DNA of 58,250 nt from Cobetia crustatorum (GCF_000591415.1 NZ_JEMF01000013.1:1-58250); one strand, 5' to 3'. Positions 37,359 through 47,283 are shown, numbered from the stretch's first letter. The notes: generated by a model from the letters alone, not told the origin. Numbers and translations: made by a program.

Positions 37359-38209
37359 TGACAAATTATACTGATTTAATTGAGAGGGTTTTCTCTGAAC
37401 TTGATAAAAACCCGGAAGACTACTATTTGCATCAAAATGACTTGGCAGATAAAGCATATATGACTAAGTTCTTTTTTTTCTGCACGTAGAGATATTTCCA
37501 GTGATAATCTCTGTCTGTATATGCTTTCTAATATTAGCAGGCTACCAGCTGGAGATAATTATATAGGTGGGTTTGTAACACTCCTATGTTATAGAATATT
37601 TGAAGATATATCTAGGCTTGATTGGATCTTACCAATACTACAACTTAAAAAAACTTACGATGAAGCTTGTTCGATCTATACACCGGATGATGCACGTTGG
37701 TATTTTTCTTCAAGTAATACTATTTCTACTGCCTTACTAGCTTTGGGCTACAATAATGAAGCTCAGAATGTGCTTGAAAGTACCGTGCTAATTTCACTAA
37801 TTCTGCCCATACGCCATTGTTATACATGAATAAATCCTTAATTCTTTATCAGTTGGCTCTTGTTTACGCTAAAGATAATAAATATCATGAAGCTATTAAT
37901 CTTTTTGAAAGATGCTTTCTGAATTCTAAAGCGGGAATCGATGAGATTTTTCATCCTAGGAATAATTACTTCTTGCGAATGTATTCAGATTGTGAAATGC
38001 TCTTGAAGTTATCAAGGCATTCTAGTATTGCTATGAATAGATTGGCGGGTAAAGTCGATTCGCGAAGTGGAACACGTTTTACAATGTTTGCTGGTAGTGA
38101 ATCAGCCAAAATAAACGCTTTATTACCTTTGAAACGCTTCAATCAAGAGATTATCCCTAAAGACAATTGGTTTAAAAGTTGCCAGATGAAATTAAATGGC
38201 AGTATATGA
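37358..38209 (+). pseudogene. TPR-like hypothetical protein, broken by two single-base indels as read
   Basis: The reading starts MTNYTDLIERVFSELDKN and stops after a run of eight T (37472-37479). With one T fewer it continues as FFSARRDISSDNLCLYML and on. A second break near 37785-37787 is healed by adding one base, giving TNSAHTPLLYMNKSLILYQL. The restored protein of about 283 residues has TPR-like helix pairs (LYQLALVYAKDNKYHEAINLF) and ends in FTMFAGSESAKINALLPLKR. It has no known function. The two indels cancel in frame and the rest is clean, so an assembly error is more likely than decay. Confidence 0.65.
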
Positions 38210-38240
38210 ACTTTATAAACAGGCTTACTAGAGTGTCAAT

Positions 38241-38933
38241 ATGACGAACAAGATTACAGCTTTCTTACCTTGTAGAAAAGGCAGCCAAAGAGTACCAAAA
38301 AAGAATATCAAACCTTTCAGTAATTTCCCTTTTGGCTTGATTGAGATCAAGCTTAAACAATTGATCGCAGCTCACCGTATCGATGAAATTGTATTATCCA
38401 CAAATGACGAAGAAATATTGTCTTATGCTGAAACACTGACTTCGAACAAGCTAAAGATTCACGTAAGAGACGATGCATTATGCACCAGCGAGACCAGTAC
38501 TGATGACTTGGTAGCGCACGCAGATAGTCTGGTCGATGAAGGTCACATTCTATGGACGCATGTGACTTCTCCCTTCGTAAACCAGAATGTTTATGATTCC
38601 CTCGTGATCTCTTATTTAAATGCTTTAAAGTCAGGTCATGATTCCTTGATGACAGCTAATGAAATCCATGGCTTTATTTGGAATCAAGATGAACCAATCT
38701 CTTATGATAGAACAAAAGAGAAGTGGCCTCGCACTCAAACAATCACTCCTCTTTATGAGTTGAATAGTGCGGCCTTTATTGCACCAAAAGAGATTTATCA
38801 GGCCAACAAAGATCGAATTGGTGATCAGCCGTATATACACGTCTTGGACAGGATAGTAGGTTTTGATATTGATTGGGTGGAAGATTTTGTTATAGCAGAA
38901 TCTATCACGCAAAATAAATTAGCTCAGCTATAG
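38241..38933 (+). CDS. Acylneuraminate cytidylyltransferase family protein (CMP-ulosonate synthetase)
   Basis: The 230-residue protein has the nucleotide-binding start of the NeuA/KdsB family (AFLPCRKGSQRVPKKNIKPF, with the R-x-G-S-x-x-x-x-K-N pattern), then STNDEEIL and WTHVTSPFV. The family activates 2-keto-3-deoxy sugar acids (sialic, legionaminic, Kdo) as CMP sugars. It lies nine bases before an unusual aldolase and a HAD phosphatase, which suggests it activates the product of those two. KdsB-type and NeuA-type use cannot be told apart here. Confidence 0.85.
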   Translation: MTNKITAFLPCRKGSQRVPKKNIKPFSNFPFGLIEIKLKQLIAAHRIDEIVLSTNDEEILSYAETLTSNKLKIHVRDDALCTSETSTDDLVAHADSLVDEGHILWTHVTSPFVNQNVYDSLVISYLNALKSGHDSLMTANEIHGFIWNQDEPISYDRTKEKWPRTQTITPLYELNSAAFIAPKEIYQANKDRIGDQPYIHVLDRIVGFDIDWVEDFVIAESITQNKLAQL

Positions 38934-38941
38934 GTGAAGAT

Positions 38942-40552
38942 ATGATCTATCTGGATTGCACATTGCGCGATGGTGGCTATTATAATAACTGGGATTTTCC
39001 GGAGTCTGTCGTCAAGGAATACATACGTGCGATGGATGATTGTGGTATCACTATTGTAGAAATGGGACTAAGAAGCCTCAAGAACACTGGTTTTAAAGGT
39101 GCTTCTGCCTTTTCGACTGATGATTGGCTTGCATCCCTTGAAATTCCTGCCTCTCTTAAAGTCGGCGTCATGGTCAATGCTTCGGAGCTCCTGGTTGAGG
39201 GAGAGCTTGATTATGCCGTGCTGGAAAAACTATTCCCCAACGTAGCTGAAGCTACGCGTCTGGACGTTGTCCGTATCGCTTGTCACTTCCATGAGTTCGA
39301 AAGATCTCTACCCGCCAGTAATTGGCTGAAGGAAAGGGGCTTCCTGGTAGGTTACAACTTGATGCAGATTGCAGACAAGTCCCAGGAAGATGTGGAAAAA
39401 GCTGCCCAACAGGCTTCTGCATACCCACTCGATTCACTTTATTTTGCAGACTCCATGGGAAGTATGTATCCAGATGATGCTGCGAAGATCATTCGCTGGT
39501 TACGCTCGGCTTGGACAGGCGCTCTTGGCATTCATACTCACGATAATATGGGATTGGCTCTTTCGAATACCAAGCGTTCCATTGAAGAGGGCGTAACTTG
39601 GGTTGATTCAACGGTCACTGGTATGGGCCGTGGCCCAGGTAATGCCAGTACCGAAGAAGTCGCTATCAATCTGATCGAGGGTATATCTCTTCCCAATACT
39701 ATCTCCTTGCTGGAGTTGATTGATACTTACTTCAAGCCATTGCAAGCCAAGTGTGGCTGGGGCAAGAATCCATACTATTTCTTGGCAGGTATGTATGGTA
39801 TTCATCCTTCTTATATACAGGAGATGCAGGCTGACTCTCGTTATTCTACATCCGATATCATTTCTGTCATTAATAAACTCAAGAAGTTAGGGGCTAGCAA
39901 ATTCAGTAGTAATACGCTTGAAATAGCCAAGTCTTCAACTTTACATGATGTAGATGTTGAAAAGAGCCTTGACCTCAAGGGGGAGTTCTCTGGAAAAAAT
40001 GTACTTTTGCTTGGCACTGGGCCTTCATCCTCCAAGTACGCAAAGCAATTACAACAATTCGCTACTATCAACGATTGTGTTGTCATTGCAATGAACACTG
40101 ACAGACATTTGTCTGAAAAGGCAATCAATTATCGCATAGTTTGCCATCCGGTCCGTATGCTTGCTGACCAGAACAGCTATGATAAACTTGAGCAGCCTTT
40201 GATTGCTCCGTTGCTGAATCTTTCTTCTTCTGTTCGTGAGAATGTCGGTTCTGGCAAATTGATCAATATGTCACTCAAGGTGGAAGATGATACTTTCGCT
40301 ATCAGTGATTCCGAGTTGACTTGTCCTAAGCAACTAGTTGCCGCTTACTCGTTGGCTGTCAGTGCTGCAGCGGGCGCTAAAGCTGTTTATTTGGCAGGTT
40401 TTGATGGCTATGCCCCAGGGGACAAGCGAAACCAAGAGATGCAACTAGTTCTCGATGCCTTCGCTCAAAGTGATATTGCGCTGCCGGTCACTTCCATTAC
40501 GCCTTCTGTCTATGATGTTCAGAAGAAGAGTCTGTATGGGGAAGTTGCATAA
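38942..40552 (+). CDS. DRE-TIM metallolyase aldolase fused to a MptE/DUF115-like domain
   Basis: The 536-residue protein has two parts. The first (to about 300) is a TIM barrel of the HMG-CoA lyase/4-hydroxy-2-oxovalerate aldolase class: LDCTLRDGGYYNNW carries the RDGG signature, GIHTHDNMGLALSN has the metal histidines, and STVTGMGRGPGNASTE follows. The second (about 345-536) starts FSGKNVLLLGTGPSSSKYAK and contains MNTD and YLAGFDGYAPGD, like MptE/DUF115 proteins. The first part could condense a keto acid such as pyruvate with a sugar aldehyde. The flanking CMP transferase and phosphatase suggest a keto-deoxy sugar acid route without a NeuB or KdsA enzyme. The role of the second domain is unknown. 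Confidence 0.82.
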   Translation: MIYLDCTLRDGGYYNNWDFPESVVKEYIRAMDDCGITIVEMGLRSLKNTGFKGASAFSTDDWLASLEIPASLKVGVMVNASELLVEGELDYAVLEKLFPNVAEATRLDVVRIACHFHEFERSLPASNWLKERGFLVGYNLMQIADKSQEDVEKAAQQASAYPLDSLYFADSMGSMYPDDAAKIIRWLRSAWTGALGIHTHDNMGLALSNTKRSIEEGVTWVDSTVTGMGRGPGNASTEEVAINLIEGISLPNTISLLELIDTYFKPLQAKCGWGKNPYYFLAGMYGIHPSYIQEMQADSRYSTSDIISVINKLKKLGASKFSSNTLEIAKSSTLHDVDVEKSLDLKGEFSGKNVLLLGTGPSSSKYAKQLQQFATINDCVVIAMNTDRHLSEKAINYRIVCHPVRMLADQNSYDKLEQPLIAPLLNLSSSVRENVGSGKLINMSLKVEDDTFAISDSELTCPKQLVAAYSLAVSAAAGAKAVYLAGFDGYAPGDKRNQEMQLVLDAFAQSDIALPVTSITPSVYDVQKKSLYGEVA

Positions 40553-41220
40553 TGTTGGATATACGTGATTATGGCACGATAATTTTTGATTGTGATGGCG
40601 TAATTCTGGATTCAAATAAGGTCAAGTCAAAAGCCTTTTATAACGCTGTCATTGATTTCGGACATGAGCCAGCTCAAAAACTCGTTGATTTTCATGTTGC
40701 CAATGGCGGTGTATCTCGCTATATAAAGTTTGAATATTTTTTTACCGATATATTGCGTTACACCAGCTATGAATCAGAGTTGAATTCAGCACTTCACCGG
40801 TATGCTCAGGAAGTACAGCTGGGGTTGGCACAGTGTGCCATTACGCCAGAACTGTTGAATTTGAAAAAACAGACATCCTCTTCCTGGATGATAGCCTCTG
40901 GTGGAGATCAGAACGAGCTACGAGAGTTGTTCAAGGCGCGTGATCTGGATAAGCTTTTCGAATTAGGGATATTTGGTAGTCCAGACAAGAAAGAAGATAT
41001 TGTCAAACGTGAATTGCTTGGTGATAGTATCAAAGGGCCAGTACTCTTTGTGGGCGATAGTCGGTACGATCATGTTGTCGCCAGCAGTCATCAACTTGAT
41101 TTTGTTTTTGTCAATGCTTGGTCTGAATTCTCTGATTGGAATGATTATTTCAGTGATAAAGATAACGTGCACATTTGCGAGCGAGTCTCCGATCTCCTTG
41201 CATCCGATAAGCAAAGGTAA
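40552..41220 (+). CDS. HAD-superfamily phosphatase (beta-phosphoglucomutase-like subfamily)
   Basis: The 222-residue protein starts with the HAD nucleophile loop TIIFDCDGVILDSNKVKS (about 8-25), has a helical cap, a SWMIASGGDQNELRELF motif II region and the motif IV acidic pair in GPVLFVGDSRYDHVVA. It overlaps the aldolase stop codon. A sugar-phosphate phosphatase step between aldol condensation and CMP activation would be typical of ulosonic acid pathways (compare KdsC); that role is inferred. Confidence 0.85.
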   Translation: MLDIRDYGTIIFDCDGVILDSNKVKSKAFYNAVIDFGHEPAQKLVDFHVANGGVSRYIKFEYFFTDILRYTSYESELNSALHRYAQEVQLGLAQCAITPELLNLKKQTSSSWMIASGGDQNELRELFKARDLDKLFELGIFGSPDKKEDIVKRELLGDSIKGPVLFVGDSRYDHVVASSHQLDFVFVNAWSEFSDWNDYFSDKDNVHICERVSDLLASDKQR

Positions 41221-41223
41221 GTT

Positions 41224-42300
41224 ATGTCCCGATTTTTAATTACTGGCGGTGCCGGCTTCATTGGCTCCGCGGTCGTCCGTGAACTGATCCGTTCTACCCG
41301 GCATACCGTCATCAACCTCGATGCGCTGACCTACGCCGGTAACCTCGAATCCTTGGCGGATGTCGCGGATTCCGAGCGCTATCACTTCGTGCAGGCCGAT
41401 ATCTGCGACGGCGAAAAGATGAAAGCTGTCTTCGCGGAATTCCAGCCGGATATCGTGATGCATCTGGCAGCCGAGAGCCACGTGGATCGCTCCATCGATG
41501 GTCCCGCGGATTTCATCGAGACGAACATCGTTGGTACCTATCAGCTGTTGGAAGCTGCACGTCAGTATTGGAAGGGCTTGAAGGAGACTGATGCCGAGAA
41601 GGCCGCTGGCTTCCGCTTCCATCACATCTCCACCGATGAGGTGTATGGCGATCTGGAAGGGCCAGAAGATCTCTTTACCGAGACGACCCCCTATGCGCCG
41701 AGTTCACCGTACTCTGCCAGCAAGGCGAGCTCGGACCACCTCGTGCGTGCCTGGCAGCGTACTTATGGGTTGCCGACGTTAGTGACCAACTGCTCCAACA
41801 ATTATGGCCCGTACCACTTCCCCGAAAAGCTCATCCCGCTGATGATCCTGAACGCTCTGGCGGGCAAGGCGCTGCCGGTGTACGGCGATGGAAAGCAGGT
41901 ACGTGACTGGCTGTACGTGGAAGACCATGCCCGTGCGCTGATCAAGGTCGCCACCGAAGGGAAGATCGCCGAGACGTATAACATCGGTGGCCATAACGAG
42001 AAGCAGAACATCGAAGTCGTCAAGACACTCTGTGCACTGCTGGAAGAGCTGGTCCCCGAGAAGCCCGCTGGCATTGCCAAGTACGAAGACCTGATCAGTT
42101 ACGTGACGGATCGCCCCGGTCACGATGTACGCTATGCCATTGATGCCGCCAAGATCGAACGCGAGTTGGGCTGGGTACCGCAGGAAACCTTCGAGACCGG
42201 TCTGCGCAAGACGGTCGAGTGGTACCTAGCGAATGAAAGCTGGTGGCAGCGTGTTCAGGACGGCAGCTATCGCGGTGAACGTCTGGGTACCGGGAGCTGA
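41224..42300 (+). CDS. rfbB: dTDP-glucose 4,6-dehydratase RfbB/RmlB
   Basis: A 358-residue extended SDR with the NAD loop [15 protein letters not shown] at the start, [15 protein letters not shown], the active-site pair TDEVYGDL, and YxxxK as [17 protein letters not shown]. It makes dTDP-4-keto-6-deoxyglucose, the second step toward dTDP-L-rhamnose. It is four bases after the HAD gene and overlaps rfbD. GC content rises abruptly here compared with both upstream genes and the insert that follows rfbD. Confidence 0.97.
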   Translation: MSRFLITGGAGFIGSAVVRELIRSTRHTVINLDALTYAGNLESLADVADSERYHFVQADICDGEKMKAVFAEFQPDIVMHLAAESHVDRSIDGPADFIETNIVGTYQLLEAARQYWKGLKETDAEKAAGFRFHHISTDEVYGDLEGPEDLFTETTPYAPSSPYSASKASSDHLVRAWQRTYGLPTLVTNCSNNYGPYHFPEKLIPLMILNALAGKALPVYGDGKQVRDWLYVEDHARALIKVATEGKIAETYNIGGHNEKQNIEVVKTLCALLEELVPEKPAGIAKYEDLISYVTDRPGHDVRYAIDAAKIERELGWVPQETFETGLRKTVEWYLANESWWQRVQDGSYRGERLGTGS

Positions 42301-43198
42301 TGATGTCGACTTCCCATCGCTTTGGTCGCATTCTGATTCTGGGTGGCAATGGCCAGGTCGGCTTTGAGTTGCAACGCAGCTTCGCTCCCTTCGGTGAGGT
42401 GCATGCGCCGCGCCGCAGCGACGTCGATGCTAGTGATCCTGACGCTGTCGCTGCACTGATTGACACCTGGCAGCCCCAGTTGATCCTCAATGCGGCGGCC
42501 TGGACGGCCGTCGACAAGGCAGAAGAGGAGCGTGAGGGCGCCATGCGTCTCAATGCCGAGCTGCCGTCATTGCTGGCGCAGAAGGCCAGCGCGCTGGGCG
42601 CGACACTGGTGCATTACTCCTCGGACTATGTCTATCCCGGTGATGGTGACCAGGCCTGGCGCGAAGATAGCCCGACGGCGCCGCTGTCAGTCTATGGGGA
42701 AAGCAAGCTGGCAGGCGATGAGGCGGTACTTGCCAGTGATTGCCGTCATCTAGTGTTCCGCACCAGCTGGGTCTATGCCGCTCGCGGCAACAACTTCATG
42801 AAGACGATGCTCAAGCTGGGGCGCGAGCGTGACAGCCTCAACATCGTCAATGACCAGATCGGCGCACCGACACCGGCGCGTCTGATCGCGCAGCTCACCT
42901 GTGAGGCACTGCGTCAGCAGATAGACAGTGGCCTGTATCACCTGGCCCCGCAGGCACCACCAGCTGGCATGGTTTCGCCCAATCGATCTTCCGGCAGGCC
43001 ATTGAGCAGGGTGAAACCCTGGCGATCGACCCACAGACGCTGGGTGGCATCCCGACAGCAGATTACCCGACGCCTGCGACACGCCCTCTGAATTCGCGGC
43101 TTTCGGTAGAAAAATTAGAAACTGCTCTCGGCCTTCAATTTCCTAACTGGGTGTCACAATTACAATTAACAATAAACGAATACACTAGCTTAAAATAA
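42300..43198 (+). pseudogene. rfbD: dTDP-4-dehydrorhamnose reductase RfbD/RmlD, one frameshift as read
   Basis: The first 217 codons give a good RmlD: ILILGGNGQVGFELQRSF, then NAAAWTAVDKAEEE, and YSSDYVYPGDG with the catalytic Tyr. After YHLAPQ the frame is lost; adding one G at 42953-42954 restores TTSWHGFAQSIFRQAIEQGE and a normal end at the TAA of 43196-43198, for 299 residues in total. As read, the frame stops at 43091 with an unrelated tail. It catalyses the last step to dTDP-L-rhamnose, so a true loss would stop rhamnose use unless another copy exists. The start overlaps the rfbB stop. Confidence 0.88.
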
Positions 43199-43218
43199 TC
43201 TGAACAACAGGGGACTAT

Positions 43219-44631
43219 ATGTTAAATAAAGAAATATCTAAAAAAGTCGATGCCATTAAAGATAACCCTGAAATTGAGATAACAAACACTTACGAAGATA
43301 TCCTTTCAGCAGCTATTTATTTTTACAGTATAGGTAATAAAGAAAAAGCTAACTATTACGGAACTCGGCTATTAAAATTTGACTTAGATGAGTATGGTTG
43401 CCATTGGCTGTTAAAAACAACTAGTAATAATGAAGGTTATATTTGCGACAAGCACAATCTTTTTAGTTGTGATCGGTTGAGACTTGGAAAAGTAGTTAAT
43501 AAACATCAAAAGGATTATTTAAAATATATAAAAAATTTGAAAGAATTAAATGATAATCTTCCTATTCATAAGGATAAAGTTGCAGTATGTATTACTGGGC
43601 AAGTGAGAGGATTTGAACTTACAAAAAAATCTATTATGGATAATGTCGTAGATAACAATAATTCCGACATTTTTATTTGCGTTTGGGATAGCATTGGCGG
43701 TATGCCTACACGGTTTATACAACAAACAGATCCTAATATAAAAAAATTGATCAAAAGGATAAATCCGAAAAATATTAAAGAGTTATTCCCTGAATATCAA
43801 AATTATATTGATGTTAAGTATGGAGTCAATAAAAAATATATTCTTACACAATTTTCAGACATAGAATCAAAGAGTCTAGAAATACTTAGTGAAGATCATT
43901 TTGAGTTTTCAGGGGATTTTGAGTTATATAATAATGTAAATAAAAATCAAGAAAAGCTTTTTTACACTATTAACAATGCTATGTTAAGTGTTCTTGAACA
44001 AGAAAAACAGCAAGGATATAGATATCGTTATATTATTAAGCTAAGGCCAGATAAGAAAATCGTTGATAAAATAGATTTAACTAATATAGAGAGAGGGCAG
44101 TTATATTTTAATAATAACGAAAGTTTTGGGCCTGGAGATCAAACAGCGATAGGTTTCAGGAATGATATGATTGTTTTTATGTGTTTTTACGATTATTTTA
44201 AAAATAATAAAAAAGCGTATATTGACCTATTCAATGATAATTACCGTATTGCTTCGCATGATAGTATCGGGCAATTTCTTTGGAGTGCAGGTCTAAACTT
44301 TAGTCGCTATAGTGGTAATACGCCTAATGGCCGACTTCATAATATGACTATGAGTAAAGATGAGCTTTATTCGCTACCAATTTTTTCCTATTTCGATAAG
44401 ATTTTAACCCCTACGCAAAAGCAAAGAATAATAAAGCATGCAGCTGCTTTTGATGATGAAATTTCCATATTAATAAAGTCGGCATCATTGCTTGAGAAGT
44501 ATGATATAGATACTGCTTTAAAAGTTTTAGAAGTAGTTAGATTATTACGGCCTAATAGAAAATCCATTCAAGATACAATTAAGCGTTATAATGAAACGAA
44601 AAAAACGTTAAAATCTAGTGGAGGTCTATAA
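43219..44631 (+). CDS. Hypothetical capsule protein, possible glycosyltransferase
   Basis: This 470-residue AT-rich protein matches no family I can name firmly. After a TPR-like first 90 residues, it carries KVAVCITGQVRGFEL and then SDIFICVWDSIGG. Such a beta-strand/loop pattern starts several little-studied capsule glycosyltransferase-like families (compare the CLSGQxRxF and DVFxHxW motifs). A later stretch IIKLRPDKKIV resembles the acid-plus-basic site next to a DxD-like motif. It opens the low-GC insert between rfbD and rfbA and overlaps the next gene by one base. Function is a guess. Confidence 0.55.
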   Translation: MLNKEISKKVDAIKDNPEIEITNTYEDILSAAIYFYSIGNKEKANYYGTRLLKFDLDEYGCHWLLKTTSNNEGYICDKHNLFSCDRLRLGKVVNKHQKDYLKYIKNLKELNDNLPIHKDKVAVCITGQVRGFELTKKSIMDNVVDNNNSDIFICVWDSIGGMPTRFIQQTDPNIKKLIKRINPKNIKELFPEYQNYIDVKYGVNKKYILTQFSDIESKSLEILSEDHFEFSGDFELYNNVNKNQEKLFYTINNAMLSVLEQEKQQGYRYRYIIKLRPDKKIVDKIDLTNIERGQLYFNNNESFGPGDQTAIGFRNDMIVFMCFYDYFKNNKKAYIDLFNDNYRIASHDSIGQFLWSAGLNFSRYSGNTPNGRLHNMTMSKDELYSLPIFSYFDKILTPTQKQRIIKHAAAFDDEISILIKSASLLEKYDIDTALKVLEVVRLLRPNRKSIQDTIKRYNETKKTLKSSGGL

Positions 44632-45350
44632 TGTTTTTGATTACTATGGCCGGTCAAAGTAGTAGATTTTTTAGAGAAGGTTATACTTCTCCCAAGTTTA
44701 TGTTACCGTTATGGGGAGAGACTGTATTTGATTTATCCATCAAGTCTTTCTCTAATTACTTTAGCACAGAAGACTTTGTTTTCGTTATTAAAAAATCAGA
44801 ACTCATCTCTGAATTTGTAAAATACCGTTGCTCTGAGCTCGGTATACTAAACTTCACCTTAGTAGAGTTAGATCATGATACAGAAGGGCAAGCCGAAACA
44901 GCTTATTTAGCTCTAAAGACTATAGAAAAAGATTCACCAATAATTATTTTTAACATTGACACTTTTAGATATAATTATATTAAGCCATCATTTGTTGAAA
45001 ATTGTGATGGTTATTTAGAGGTGTTTAGAGGCGTAGGTGTTAATTGGTCATTTATAGCTATAGATGAAATGGGCAAGGTAACTAAAACAACAGAAAAAGA
45101 ACCTATATCTAACTTATGTAGTGATGGATTATATTATTTTAAATGTAAAAGTGAGTTCATTAAATTTTTTGAGAAAATACGATGCAATAATGACAAAACT
45201 AAAGGAGAGTTTTATATTGCGCCTATGTACAATTATCTTATAATTGAAAACTATTGTATAACATATGACCTTATAGAGATGCATCAAATAGATTTTTGTG
45301 GCACGCCTGATGAGTATGAAGCACTAGTCGCTAGAGGACCTTTAGCATGA
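44631..45350 (+). CDS. Sugar/alditol nucleotidyltransferase family protein
   Basis: The 239-residue protein starts LITMAGQSSRFFREGYTSPK, read in two parts, with the loop (GxSSRF) and downstream lysine of the NTP_transferase fold. It continues with a DTEGQAETAYLAL block and IIIFNIDTFRYN in place of the usual metal-binding GD/xxD. The family activates sugar or other phosphates as nucleotide derivatives. Its two coupled partners are a small HAD phosphatase and a nucleotidyltransferase/kinase-like protein, a grouping seen in several capsule loci. The substrate is unknown. Confidence 0.75.
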   Translation: MFLITMAGQSSRFFREGYTSPKFMLPLWGETVFDLSIKSFSNYFSTEDFVFVIKKSELISEFVKYRCSELGILNFTLVELDHDTEGQAETAYLALKTIEKDSPIIIFNIDTFRYNYIKPSFVENCDGYLEVFRGVGVNWSFIAIDEMGKVTKTTEKEPISNLCSDGLYYFKCKSEFIKFFEKIRCNNDKTKGEFYIAPMYNYLIIENYCITYDLIEMHQIDFCGTPDEYEALVARGPLA

Positions 45351-45718
45351 AAAGATTAATCATTGATATTGATAATACTATCTGTGTCACTAATAATCAG
45401 GATTATAAAAATTCTTTGCCAGATCACGATGTAATTGAAAAAATCCATGAATATAAGAATGCAGGCTTTGAAATAGTATTTTTCACAAGTAGGAATATGA
45501 GAACTCATAATGGTAATTTGGGACTTATTAATAAGCTAACTTTACCTGTTATTATGCAATGGTTGGAAAAGCATTCCATACATTATGATGAAATATATGT
45601 TGGTAAACCATGGTGTGGAACAGATGGCTTCTATGTTGATGATAAGGCTATAAGGCCTGATGAATTTAAGTCTTTAAGTTATGAAAAAATAAGGCTATTA
45701 ATAGGAGAGGGTTTATGA
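45347..45718 (+). CDS. Small HAD-type capsule biosynthesis phosphatase
   Basis: The 123-residue protein has the HAD nucleophile motif LIIDIDNTICVTNNQDY at the start, the motif II threonine-like FFTSRNMRTHNG and the motif IV acidic residues in GFYVDDKAIRPDEF. It has no cap domain, so it probably acts on an accessible phosphate, perhaps on a partner's product. It overlaps both neighbours by four bases, so the three are translated together. Confidence 0.8.
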   Translation: MKRLIIDIDNTICVTNNQDYKNSLPDHDVIEKIHEYKNAGFEIVFFTSRNMRTHNGNLGLINKLTLPVIMQWLEKHSIHYDEIYVGKPWCGTDGFYVDDKAIRPDEFKSLSYEKIRLLIGEGL

Positions 45719-47268
45719 TTTTAATCAACTCCGCTAGTTATGTTATACCTGAGTTTAGAGTAGAGTTCGGAAAAATACCTCCATGCTTAATGCCAATAGG
45801 CAATAAAAAACTCGTTGAACTACAAGTTTCTTCTCTAAAGAGTAACTTGTTAGAACCAATTTATTTAACATTGCCGACTAGTTATAGTTTATCGGCTGAT
45901 GAGAAAGATTTATTTTCATCATTAAATGTTACTTTAATAAAAGTACCTGATAACTTAAAGCTTGCTGAGTCAATTTTGTATGCTTTGAATATTGCTGCAT
46001 ATGACTCTGAAACGCTATATTTGCTTCATGGTGATACTTTATTTGATGATTTTTTATGTATTCCTGATAGCATGCTAGTAAGCTCACACTTCCAAGATTA
46101 TAACTGGGAATTAGAAGAGATTGATCAAAACATCTATGCTTGGTGTGGTTTTTTTTCTTTTTCTAGAAGAAAAGAATATATTAAGTCACTTGCAATTAGT
46201 CAGGGTGACTTTATTAAATCAGTTAAGAGCTATGATGAATCCTATCCTCTCAAGAGATTGATTTCGGAAGATTGGAAGGATTTGGGTCATGTTAATACAT
46301 ATTTTTCAAGTAGATCTAAGCTCACAACTCAAAGATCGTTTAATTCTCTAAATATAGATGATGGTGTTGTATACAAGAAGGGTGAACCATATTTTAAGAT
46401 TGAAGCTGAGTATAATTGGTTTAATTCTATCCCTCCAGACTTAAAAAAATATTCTCCTCAGCTTATAGACTTTGGTTATAATCTACAGGGAGAAAGTTAT
46501 TATTGTTTGGAATACTTGCCTAATGTCCCGCTTAATGAAGTGTATGTGCATGGCAAAAACTCATTGAGTTATTGGGATAATGTTTTCAATTTAATTGATG
46601 TGTTTCTCGAGAAGTGTAGGAAAAGTTATACGGTCGGTGATGTTGATGATTTAAGGGGGCTGTCAAGCACCTTGTTTAAAGATAAAACTTGGGATCGTTT
46701 TGTTGCTTTCTCGAATGATAACAATATTAATCTCGAGTGTGATGTTACAGTATCTGGTACTAGACTGCCTAGCTTGAGGATCATCGTAGATACATGTATT
46801 GAGCATACTTCTCGCTTGCCAATTATTTCAAGTATAATGCATGGTGATCTATGCTTTAGTAATATATTGTACGACTCCCGTGCTTCTGCGATAAAAGTAA
46901 TTGATCCGCGTGGATTAGGCTATAATAATGAGATCTCTATCTACGGTGATCAAAAATATGACCTAGCTAAGCTGCTGCATTCTATAATTGGTCTTTACGA
47001 TTATATTATCGCTGGCAGATATACAGTAAATAAAAACTCTTGGTATGATTGTGATATTGAATTCCCAATAGACGATCGAGTGCTTAGAATACAAAGTAAT
47101 TTCATGGAGCTAAACTTAGTTGACAATTTAAAGTTGACTGAATTAATCCCTGCAACAGTATTGCTTTTTATTTCTATGCTGCCATTGCATTCAGATCGTC
47201 CAGATAGACAATTCGCTATGTACACTAATGCATTGCGATTATATGCTCAATATATACATTCTCCATAA
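45715..47268 (+). CDS. Nucleotidyltransferase-like / phosphotransferase (APH-kinase fold) fusion
   Basis: In the 517-residue protein the first 210 residues resemble the NTP_transferase fold (PPCLMPIGNKKLVELQVSSL, LLHGDTLFDDFL) but lack the usual G-x-G-x-x-R loop. The second part is a small-molecule kinase fold with the catalytic loop MHGDLCFSNILYD and the metal loop KVIDPRG in place of DFG. The pair could phosphorylate and activate a small alcohol or amino alcohol for attachment to the capsule, in the way LicA and LicC serve phosphocholine; that comparison is functional only. A degenerate first domain might be regulatory. Confidence 0.75.
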   Translation: MILINSASYVIPEFRVEFGKIPPCLMPIGNKKLVELQVSSLKSNLLEPIYLTLPTSYSLSADEKDLFSSLNVTLIKVPDNLKLAESILYALNIAAYDSETLYLLHGDTLFDDFLCIPDSMLVSSHFQDYNWELEEIDQNIYAWCGFFSFSRRKEYIKSLAISQGDFIKSVKSYDESYPLKRLISEDWKDLGHVNTYFSSRSKLTTQRSFNSLNIDDGVVYKKGEPYFKIEAEYNWFNSIPPDLKKYSPQLIDFGYNLQGESYYCLEYLPNVPLNEVYVHGKNSLSYWDNVFNLIDVFLEKCRKSYTVGDVDDLRGLSSTLFKDKTWDRFVAFSNDNNINLECDVTVSGTRLPSLRIIVDTCIEHTSRLPIISSIMHGDLCFSNILYDSRASAIKVIDPRGLGYNNEISIYGDQKYDLAKLLHSIIGLYDYIIAGRYTVNKNSWYDCDIEFPIDDRVLRIQSNFMELNLVDNLKLTELIPATVLLFISMLPLHSDRPDRQFAMYTNALRLYAQYIHSP

Positions 47269-47283
47269 TTGCATGTGTTTATT

